The position numbers were made by a program, and so were the translations under genes. Positions 17,127-23,790 of a stretch of 64,000 nt of DNA are shown here, piece after piece; position 1 is the first letter of the stretch; the number at the start of each line of letters is the position of its first letter. Origin of the DNA: Panacibacter ginsenosidivorans (GTDB lineage Bacteria; Bacteroidota; Bacteroidia; Chitinophagales; Chitinophagaceae); NCBI RefSeq assembly GCF_007971225.1, contig NZ_CP042435.1, forward strand, positions 5,025,501-5,089,500. The letters are read 5' to 3'. Below the pieces are notes generated by a model. The model searched no databases, was not told where the DNA came from, and saw only the letters and a program-made list of their open reading frames with translations.

Positions 17127-19352
17127 ATGAAACAACCTCAAGATCATAAAGACGGTGAAAATATTGCGCAGGGTGAAAATACAAAGTACACATGCCCAAT
17201 GCATCCTGAAATAGTTTCAGATAAACCTGGGAATTGCCCAAAATGCGAAATGACGCTGGTTCCTGTTAAAGAGAAACAGGAGCATGAAAAAATGGATCAT
17301 TCCGAAATGAATCACAGTAAAATGAAAATGCCTGCCCGTCCCTTAGGCGGGGATGATCATGGGACAGGTCATAGCAAGATGGATCACAGCAAAATGCCGG
17401 GCAGTCATGGTGGTCATGATCATGGAGCGATGATTTCTGATTTCAAAAAAAGATTTTTTGTTGTCCTGGTATTAACGCTGCCTATTATTTTATTATCACC
17501 CATGATACAGCACTGGTTAAGTGTTAGCTGGCAATTTACAGGTTCTATGTATTTATTATTCGGTCTTTCAAGCATCGTTTTCTTTTATGGGGGCTTGCCT
17601 TTCTTGAAAGGGTGGCTTGATGAAATGCGAAGCTGGAAACCAGGTATGATGACGCTGATTGGCTTTGCTATTACTGTGGCGTATGTGTACAGTGTTGCAA
17701 CTGTATTTGGTTTGAAGGGAATGGATTTTTTCTGGGAATTGACCACTTTGATTTTAGTGATGCTGTTAGGGCACTGGATTGAAATGAAATCTATTGCAGG
17801 AGCTTCAAGAGAACTGGAATTACTGGTACAATTAATGCCCGCCGATGCGCATTTAATTCAGGGTGAAAATACTAATGATGTAAAAACAAATTCATTAAAA
17901 GAAAATGATCTTATATTAATTAAACCGGGAGAAAAAATTGCAGCAGACGGAATTATATCAGAAGGCGAAAGTTATCTGAATGAATCAATGCTCACGGGTG
18001 AATCAAAACCTGTACAAAAAGTGAAAGGTGATAAAGTGATTGCAGGTTCATTAAATGGAAACGGTTCTTTAAAAGTTCAGGTATCGCATGGTACAAAGGA
18101 TTCTTATCTGTCGCAGGTGATTAAGCTGGTGCAGGATGCGCAAAATTCAAAATCAAACACTCAATTATTAGCAGACCGCGCAGCGCAATGGCTTACTATT
18201 ATTGCATTGGCGGCAGGTGCTGCTACATTTTTGTACTGGTATTTCAACGGGCAAACCCTTGCATTTGCTATTGAAAGAATGGTAACAGTAATTGTGATTT
18301 GCTGCCCGCATGCTTTAGGGCTTGCTGTTCCTTTGGTAGTAGCGAAGTCAACCGCTATAGCGGCAAAGAGCGGGTTATTGATTAAGAACAGAACAGCTTT
18401 TGAAAACGCAAGAAAGATAACAACAATTGTATTTGATAAAACGGGAACATTAACCATAGGAAAATTTGAAGTCTCAAAAATAGTTTCCTTGCAAAAGGAA
18501 ATTTCAGAAAATGAATTGTTGCAGATTGCTTCTGCGTTGGAACAAAACTCTGAACATCCTATTGCCACAGGCATTATGCAGAAAGTAAAAGATTTAAAGC
18601 TATCAGTTCCTGCAACAGAAAATTTTAATGCCATTACAGGTAAAGGCGTTGAAGCTAAGGTTGAAGGGAAGGATGTAAAAGTAGTTAGTCCGGGATACCT
18701 CAAAGAAAACAACATAACAGTACCAGGAGATTTTAAAACAGATCTGGCAGAAACAGTTGTTTTTGTAATAATCAATAATGCTTTGGCAGGATACATTGCA
18801 TTATCAGATTCCATTCGTCCGGAATCAGCAGGAGCAATACAAACATTACATGCAAACCATATTAAATCAGTTTTACTCACCGGCGATAACAAACAGGTAG
18901 CCGAAAGCGTAAGCAAAAAAATAGGAATAGACAGTTACATAGCAGAAGTGCTACCGCACCAGAAATTAGAAAAGATAAAAGAATTGCAAAACAAGGGCGA
19001 GTTCGTTGCAATGACCGGTGATGGTGTTAACGATGCACCTGCTTTGGCACAGGCGGATGTAGGAATTGCAGTTGGCAGCGGAAGTGATATTGCTGCAGAA
19101 ACAGCAGGAATTGTTTTAGTAAACAGCAACCCGCAGGATATTACAAACCTGATATTATTTGGCAAAGCTACTTACCGTAAAATGATTCAAAACTTAGTGT
19201 GGGCAACCGGGTATAATGTTGTGGCATTACCATTGGCAGCAGGAGTTTTATATAATTGGGGAATTCTCTTAAGCCCTGCTGCGGGTGCGGTTTTGATGAG
19301 TTTGAGTACCATAGTGGTTGCGATTAATGCAAGCATGTTGAAAGTAAAATAA
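17127..19352 (+). CDS. copB: CopB-type (P1B-3) copper/silver-translocating ATPase
   Basis: A 741-residue inner-membrane heavy-metal pump. The N-terminus carries a heavy-metal-binding domain (about 24-47, YTCPMHPEI...NCPKCEMTL, where the usual Gly of CGM is Glu) and a long His/Met-rich stretch instead of HMA domains. The sixth transmembrane segment has CCPHALGLA near 391; the CPH form marks the CopB class. Other motifs are TGES (about 292), DKTGTLT (about 437), the HP dipeptide of SEHPIA (about 477) and GDGVNDAPAL (about 630). It exports Cu+/Cu2+ or Ag+ to the periplasm, where the oxidase and Cus parts take over. It closes the metal cluster. Confidence 0.93.
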   Translation: MKQPQDHKDGENIAQGENTKYTCPMHPEIVSDKPGNCPKCEMTLVPVKEKQEHEKMDHSEMNHSKMKMPARPLGGDDHGTGHSKMDHSKMPGSHGGHDHGAMISDFKKRFFVVLVLTLPIILLSPMIQHWLSVSWQFTGSMYLLFGLSSIVFFYGGLPFLKGWLDEMRSWKPGMMTLIGFAITVAYVYSVATVFGLKGMDFFWELTTLILVMLLGHWIEMKSIAGASRELELLVQLMPADAHLIQGENTNDVKTNSLKENDLILIKPGEKIAADGIISEGESYLNESMLTGESKPVQKVKGDKVIAGSLNGNGSLKVQVSHGTKDSYLSQVIKLVQDAQNSKSNTQLLADRAAQWLTIIALAAGAATFLYWYFNGQTLAFAIERMVTVIVICCPHALGLAVPLVVAKSTAIAAKSGLLIKNRTAFENARKITTIVFDKTGTLTIGKFEVSKIVSLQKEISENELLQIASALEQNSEHPIATGIMQKVKDLKLSVPATENFNAITGKGVEAKVEGKDVKVVSPGYLKENNITVPGDFKTDLAETVVFVIINNALAGYIALSDSIRPESAGAIQTLHANHIKSVLLTGDNKQVAESVSKKIGIDSYIAEVLPHQKLEKIKELQNKGEFVAMTGDGVNDAPALAQADVGIAVGSGSDIAAETAGIVLVNSNPQDITNLILFGKATYRKMIQNLVWATGYNVVALPLAAGVLYNWGILLSPAAGAVLMSLSTIVVAINASMLKVK

Positions 19353-19446
19353 TTATAGCGACAGGATATTTGAAAGGGCATAAGGTATTTTTTGGCAGAT
19401 ACTCCTCATGCATCTTTTTTTGCAACAACGTAAAACTTTTACTGTT

Positions 19447-19476
19447 TTGCGCTGTACTATTTGTCTGTTACCTTTG
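19447..19476 (+). promoter_or_regulatory. Bacteroidota-type promoter
   Basis: TTG at 19447-19449 and TACCTTTG at 19469-19476 are separated by exactly 19 bp, matching the TTG-N19-TAnnTTTG consensus. The ATG of the next gene starts 6 bp after the box, so the transcript would have almost no leader if that ATG is used. Confidence 0.6.
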
Positions 19477-19481
19477 CCGCC

Positions 19482-19667
19482 ATGCGTTTATTGGGATTTA
19501 TAATGGCTGTTCTTGTTTTGGTGCTGAGCTGTATGCCCTGCTCCGATACTGATGCTGCGCATTCAAATAAAAGCACTTCCGTACAAGCTACGCACCCATC
19601 CAATCCGCTTGGTGGTAAAATGGATGATTGCTCACCCTTTTTTTCAATGCAATTGTATTTGATTTGA
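19482..19667 (+). pseudogene. DUF6660-like small metal-cluster protein, truncated
   Basis: A 61-residue reading frame with a signal-like N-terminus (MRLLGFIMAVLVLVLSCMPCSD) and a middle part ending GGKMDDCSPFF. Bacteroidota proteins of the DUF6660 type share this start and continue CSPFCxCxCC for another 30-50 residues. Here the frame leaves that pattern after CSPFF and stops within seven residues (SMQLYLI). The likely reading is a gene cut off at about 19640 by a rearrangement. Family recognition is from memory of the pattern and is uncertain. Confidence 0.45.
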
Positions 19668-19971
19668 AGCTGATGAACTTAACTGCGTCAAGCTGTTCTT
19701 AAAAAGTTTAATTTCTGATGAAAGAACTTCTTTTTCTTCATTGTCTTTATCTCGTCTTTCTTTTGAATAAATCTTTGTGGCAATCAAATAGCCACCAAAT
19801 ATGCTTATAATACTTATAAGCACAGAAAACCAATCAAACCAGTTAGGAGTGAAATCCCAAAAAGATTGAGTTTTGTGGTTTGTATTTACGAATGTATATA
19901 AAAAAATTCGTGTATAAAGCGATCTTGGGCCAACTGAAAAGTACTGAAGTCAATTCTTTTGCATTGCTCAT
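19644..19971 (-). pseudogene. Remnant of a membrane-protein gene, frameshifted and truncated
   Basis: Reading leftwards from an ATG at 19971 gives MSNAKELTSVLFSWPKIALY, then the frame breaks in a run of seven T (coding strand). With one T removed it continues as WDFTPNWFDWFSVLISIISI, a membrane helix (GGYLIATKIYSKER) and a charged helical stretch, stopping at 19644. The 3' end abuts the truncated DUF6660-like gene. It looks like the N-terminal piece of an unidentified membrane protein, left over at a recombination junction. Confidence 0.4.
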
Positions 19972-19983
19972 CCTCTATATCCA

Positions 19984-20003
19984 GTACAAGAGTGCGACGC
20001 AAC
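19984..20003 (-). repeat. Dispersed repeat, single right arm
   Basis: A perfect copy of the reverse unit GTACAAGAGTGCGACGCAAC, followed by the common tail GAAAGCTAAAT and by GGTACAAAAAA. Confidence 0.75.
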
Positions 20004-20520
20004 GAAAGCTAAATAGTGTTACAGATGTTCGGTACAAAAAATTCAATTCTTAATGACTGCTAAAATTTAACTGTTGCGGTACTTGCTGTGCAACAACCGC
20101 AAATTATTTTGAAAAACATAAAAGATTGCTGCAAAATTATTGTGGTATTCCACTTCATTCATTCGCTCCTTCATTCCATACTTCCATTCCGTCGCTCTCT
20201 CATGAAGCCCAATACCAGGATGTTTAAAAATTATTGCAATAGATTATTGCAAACCTGAATTGCAATCACAGATATATCAGGCTGTATTGTCTTTTGTAAA
20301 ATCAATGGATAAAAAGGCAGCGAAGCTTGCGGCTGTCATTGTTGTATGATTAAATAAAAGCTGCCAAAAGACTACGGCATAAACACAACTCCTTACGCAC
20401 AAAGCCATCATTTATTCCGTTTCCTTTTGGCTTAAATACAGCCGCAGTTCTTAATGCTTTCTTTTTTCCATTTTTTCTTTTACAAAATATTTTTTTCATC
20501 AACAGGCAAAATGCAACATC
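20004..20520. other. 517-bp non-coding stretch before the mobilisation genes
   Basis: No convincing gene is visible on either strand. The stretch is very AT-rich with scattered short pyrimidine runs (TTCATTCATTCGCTCC) and a GCGAAGCTTGC near-palindrome at about 20318. It probably holds the promoter of the ssb-DUF932 group; I see no clear TTG-N19-TAnnTTTG match. Confidence 0.4.
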
Positions 20521-20733
20521 ATGGAACGCAATACTAAACTTTCTTACCTCATGCAGTTGTCATGGGAAATTCAGCGCAAGAAGAAACACAACCGCAGCAA
20601 ATCATTACAGGCTGCATGGGCAATTACATTAAACGAGGACATCACTATTTATTATCTCGTTAAACGGCACAGCAATAAAAATGCACCGAACAAAGTGGAA
20701 GCACAACATTTGACTTTATTCAATTCACACTAA
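20521..20733 (+). CDS. Small hypothetical protein of Bacteroidota mobile elements
   Basis: A 70-residue basic protein without a signal (LSYLMQLSWEIQRKKKHNRSKSLQAAWAI, then NEDITIYYLVKRH). Short proteins of this pattern commonly precede ssb in Bacteroidota conjugative or mobilisable elements; no function is known. It lies 40 bp before ssb, probably in one transcription unit. Confidence 0.55.
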   Translation: MERNTKLSYLMQLSWEIQRKKKHNRSKSLQAAWAITLNEDITIYYLVKRHSNKNAPNKVEAQHLTLFNSH

Positions 20734-20773
20734 GCAGTAAACAATTATCTATTCATATTTTAAAATCAGCATT

Positions 20774-21166
20774 ATGGAAATCACAGCAAGATTAACAGCA
20801 AACGCAGAAGTAAAAACCTTGAAGGATGAAAGGCAGGTGGTAAACTTCAATGTAGCTATTAACGACAGTTACAAACCTAAAGGCAGCAGCGAAGTTACAA
20901 AGCTGGTAACCTATGTGCAATGCGCTTATTGGGTAAACAGCAACATAGCCCAATACCTCACCAAAGGCACACTGGTTGAGTTGCAGGGGCGCATTGGTGT
21001 AAACGCTTACAACAATATGCAGGGTGAAGCGAAAGCTGCATTAACCTTTCATGTAAACAATATTAAACTGCATGGCAAGCCAAAGTATGAAAGCAACAAC
21101 ACAGAAACAGCCGCACCTGTTGCAACAGAAGCAGGGGCAGAGCAGACAGATGATTTACCGTTTTGA
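20774..21166 (+). CDS. ssb: Single-stranded DNA-binding protein
   Basis: A 130-residue OB-fold protein. It has the SSB core (MEITARLTANAEVKTLKDERQVVNFNVAIN, then TYVQCAYWVNSNIAQYLTKGTLVELQGRI), a short acidic linker and the conserved C-terminal tip TDDLPF that recruits partner proteins. It is the element-encoded type, shorter than the chromosomal form. It would coat single strands made during conjugative transfer and replication. Confidence 0.85.
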   Translation: MEITARLTANAEVKTLKDERQVVNFNVAINDSYKPKGSSEVTKLVTYVQCAYWVNSNIAQYLTKGTLVELQGRIGVNAYNNMQGEAKAALTFHVNNIKLHGKPKYESNNTETAAPVATEAGAEQTDDLPF

Positions 21167-21216
21167 TTTTTTAACCCTAACCCTTACCAATTATTTAATC
21201 ATTTAAAAATTTGATC

Positions 21217-22284
21217 ATGGCACACAATCTTAATTACAATGAGCAAACAGAAAAGCACAGTTTCTTTTCAGTGAAGGAAAAAGCATGGCATGGGTTGGGA
21301 CAAATTGTGCAGGACTATCCAACCAGTGCAGAAGCAATTAAACATGCAGGGCTGGATTACACCGTAGAAAAAAGACCATTGTTTACTTATGACAATGAAA
21401 ACAATGCAGCGGATGAAGACACAGATATTAAAATTCCTGAAATTGATGTACCTGATTTTTTTGCTACCATGCGTACAGATACAGAACAGGTCTTAGGCGT
21501 AGTGGGCAAGGATTATGAAGTAGTACAAAATACAGATGCATTCAGTTTCTTTGATGCAATTGTTGGTGGTGATGGCATTCAATATGAAACAGCAGGTGCA
21601 TTGGGTAAAGGCGAACGCATTTTTATTACTGCGAAACTACCGGGTTATATTAAAGTCGGTAATGATGATTTAATAGAAAAGTATTTATTCCTTACCACTT
21701 CCCATGATGGCTATGGAAGTATTCTTGCAGCTTTTACACCTGTGCGTATTGTTTGCGCCAATACTTTAAACGCAGCACTTCGTAACTATTCCAACAGTAT
21801 TAAAATACGGCACACCGCCAACGCAAAACAAAGACTGGAGCAGGCACATAAAGTGATGGGCATTGCCAATAAACTAACAGAACAAATGGAAACTATTTTT
21901 AACCATTGGGCTAAAGTGCGCATTGCCGACTCCGCAATAAAAAAACTGATACAACTTGCCATGATTCCAAACAAAGAAGTATTGCACAATGTACAGGCTG
22001 GCAAAGATGATGTGCTTTCTACCTGTTTTAAAAATATGTGTGATAATGTGTATGAATATGCATTAACAAGCCCCACGCAACAGCATGCAACTACCAGAGG
22101 CACTTTGTTTGGAGCCTACAATGCAGTAACAGGATATTTTCAAAATATACGCAACTATAAAAATGATGAAGCAAAATTAAAATCTGTTTTGCTGGGCGGC
22201 ACAGCACAATTAAGAACACAGGCAGCATTTAATCTTTGTACGGATTATGCAAATAAGGGTGATGCTATTTTATTACTAAATTAA
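21217..22284 (+). CDS. DUF932 (phage/plasmid-like TIGR03299) protein
   Basis: A 355-residue protein; the start is set at the ATG at 21217 rather than the TTG two codons earlier. It has the family motifs near the N-terminus (KEKAWHGLGQIVQDYPTSAEAIKHAGLDY), the central LFLTTSHDGYGSI and TPVRIVCANTLNAAL segments, and a helical C-terminal half. DUF932 proteins are widespread on plasmids, phages and integrative elements and have no settled biochemical role. The gene lies 50 bp after ssb. Confidence 0.8.
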   Translation: MAHNLNYNEQTEKHSFFSVKEKAWHGLGQIVQDYPTSAEAIKHAGLDYTVEKRPLFTYDNENNAADEDTDIKIPEIDVPDFFATMRTDTEQVLGVVGKDYEVVQNTDAFSFFDAIVGGDGIQYETAGALGKGERIFITAKLPGYIKVGNDDLIEKYLFLTTSHDGYGSILAAFTPVRIVCANTLNAALRNYSNSIKIRHTANAKQRLEQAHKVMGIANKLTEQMETIFNHWAKVRIADSAIKKLIQLAMIPNKEVLHNVQAGKDDVLSTCFKNMCDNVYEYALTSPTQQHATTRGTLFGAYNAVTGYFQNIRNYKNDEAKLKSVLLGGTAQLRTQAAFNLCTDYANKGDAILLLN

Positions 22285-22344
22285 TAAGGCAGGGCAGCTA
22301 TGGCTGCCCTGTTCTTTTTATTTTCTAACAAAAAAATATCAGTT

Positions 22345-22653
22345 ATGGAAAAACAAATGAAGCGTAATAATAAAGCAATCGTTCAACCCGACATTATGCA
22401 TATTAAGGCGTGGCAATCTCTTAAAGCAAAATACAGTAATACTATTGTGTTACTAAGAATTGAAGAATGCTATTTTACTTTTGATAATGATGCATACATT
22501 GTAAGCAGTATTACAGGTATTATCTTAAGTGAATGCGAACATGTAGAAATGCAATGTTGTTTTCCTGTTGCTGAGTTAGATATCTGTTTAAACAAACTGG
22601 TAAAAGCGGGTAACAGGGTAGCTATATGTGATCAGTTGGTTTCACCACCATAA
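22345..22653 (+). CDS. Hypothetical mobile-element protein
   Basis: A 102-residue protein, started at the ATG at 22345 because the upstream in-frame extension overlaps an A-rich leader. The middle (AKYSNTIVLLRIEECYFTFDNDAYIVSSITGI) resembles the mismatch-recognition fold of MutS domain I (short lengths of the DTVLLFRxGDFYE type), but the gene is too short to be MutS. Proteins like this occur beside radC and ssb in Bacteroidota elements. Function unknown. Confidence 0.45.
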   Translation: MEKQMKRNNKAIVQPDIMHIKAWQSLKAKYSNTIVLLRIEECYFTFDNDAYIVSSITGIILSECEHVEMQCCFPVAELDICLNKLVKAGNRVAICDQLVSPP

Positions 22654-22678
22654 CATCACATTAATAAATGCCCGGAAA

Positions 22679-22704
22679 CGCCCAAGCCTTTAAGGGCTTG
22701 GGCG
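22679..22704 (+). terminator. Strong hairpin after the ssb-DUF932 group
   Basis: A perfect 10-bp stem, CGCCCAAGCC/GGCTTGGGCG with a 6-nt loop, followed by TTGTGTTT. It lies 26 bp after the preceding stop and probably ends that transcript. Confidence 0.65.
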
Positions 22705-22788
22705 TTGTGTTTACTGTGGCAGATGTGTACAATTAATCATATTGAATTGTCAGGCTAATTTGTATTATTGTAATGCGAATACGGCAAT

Positions 22789-23079
22789 ATGGAAAAAACT
22801 GAAATCTTTGTACAGGACGGGAACAGGTATGTTTACGCTACTGCATTTATCAATGCTGAAAACCCTTTAGGTATTATAAAAGCTACACTCAAAGAATATA
22901 CGCTTTATAAGATTGCTGAAACAGAATTACTAATTGGTAAACTCTACAAAACAAAAGAAGGAAACTGGTATGATATGCCAGGCAATACACCTATTAATCC
23001 ATTGCTAAGAACAATGATAAAAATGGCGATTGATGAATCAGAAAAAGCTAACAAGATCATCAATAAAGAAATGCTCTGA
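22789..23079 (+). CDS. Hypothetical protein
   Basis: A 96-residue protein without signal or membrane segment (MEKTEIFVQDGNRYVYATAF, then IAETELLIGKLYKTKEGNWYDMPGN, ending in a charged helix). I do not recognise a family. It lies alone between two hairpins, upstream of the radC-like gene. Confidence 0.45.
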   Translation: MEKTEIFVQDGNRYVYATAFINAENPLGIIKATLKEYTLYKIAETELLIGKLYKTKEGNWYDMPGNTPINPLLRTMIKMAIDESEKANKIINKEML

Positions 23080-23116
23080 TTATTTTTTATTCTCTATTAA
23101 TCCCTTCACAAATTTC

Positions 23117-23206
23117 GCTTTCAGGCTGCTGAAGCGGCCATGAAATTCCGGCATAAACCGCTGCGCTATTTATTCCGTTGCTTCATGGCCTGTATTGCCT
23201 GAAAGC
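23117..23206. promoter_or_regulatory. Nested inverted repeats upstream of radC-like gene
   Basis: Outer 10-bp arms GCTTTCAGGC (23117-23126) and GCCTGAAAGC (23197-23206) enclose inner 9-bp arms GGCCATGAA (23136-23144) and TTCATGGCC (23182-23190). The structure covers 90 bp, ends 46 bp before the gene, and is richer in GC than its surroundings. It could be a structured leader, a replication or recombination site, or an operator. Confidence 0.45.
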
Positions 23207-23251
23207 AGCGATGGTTCCATCATTAATTTTTAAATCATTAAATCTTATGTT

Positions 23252-23722
23252 ATGGAACAGACATTCAGTATGGAAACATTGTACCAGGTTGCGGAAATAG
23301 AATTGGTATATAAATCAAAAGTAAAAGCTTCAGAACGTCCTAAAATCATTACTTCAAAAGATGCTTATAAAATATTGCTTCAAACGTGGGATGAAGATAA
23401 AATGGAACTGCAGGAGCAGTTTAAAATTCTCTTACTTAATAGAGGCAATAAAGTAGTAGGTATTTATGAAGTCTCAACAGGTGGTATTACCGGAACAGTT
23501 GCAGATCCGCGCCTCATATTTACTGCCGCTTTAAAAGCAAACGCTGTAGCACTTATTCTTGCACACAATCACCCAAGCGCCAGTCTTAAACCAAGCAATG
23601 CAGATACAACGCTTACACAAAAAATAAAAGAAGGAGGAAAGCTGCTTGATATTAATGTAATGGATCATCTTATTATCTGCAATGAAGGTTATTATTCATT
23701 TGCCGATGAAGGATGTATATAA
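23252..23722 (+). CDS. RadC-like JAB domain protein
   Basis: A 156-residue protein containing the JAB/MPN-type metalloprotease-like domain of the RadC family, with the motif HNHPSASLKPSNAD and the C-terminal DHLIICNEGYYSFADEG. The N-terminal helix-hairpin-helix of chromosomal RadC is missing, as is usual for mobile-element copies. The zinc-binding His and Asp residues are intact. Its role in element biology is unknown; despite the name, a part in DNA repair is not established. Confidence 0.85.
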   Translation: MEQTFSMETLYQVAEIELVYKSKVKASERPKIITSKDAYKILLQTWDEDKMELQEQFKILLLNRGNKVVGIYEVSTGGITGTVADPRLIFTAALKANAVALILAHNHPSASLKPSNADTTLTQKIKEGGKLLDINVMDHLIICNEGYYSFADEGCI

Positions 23723-23742
23723 TAGCTGAGATTATTTATGAA

Positions 23743-23774
23743 AAAAGCCTGTAAGAGAGTCATTACAGGCTTTT
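23743..23774. terminator. Bidirectional terminator between radC-like and tyrosinase genes
   Basis: A perfect 12-bp stem, AAAAGCCTGTAA/TTACAGGCTTTT with an 8-nt loop. The stem ends in A-run/T-run sides, so it can stop transcription from both converging genes. Confidence 0.8.
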
Positions 23775-23790
23775 GAATGTCAAAATTTAT

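Noticed and set aside
22345-22653. MutS fragment
   Set aside because: Only a short stretch resembles MutS domain I; there is no ATPase part and no sign of truncation, so it is left as hypothetical.
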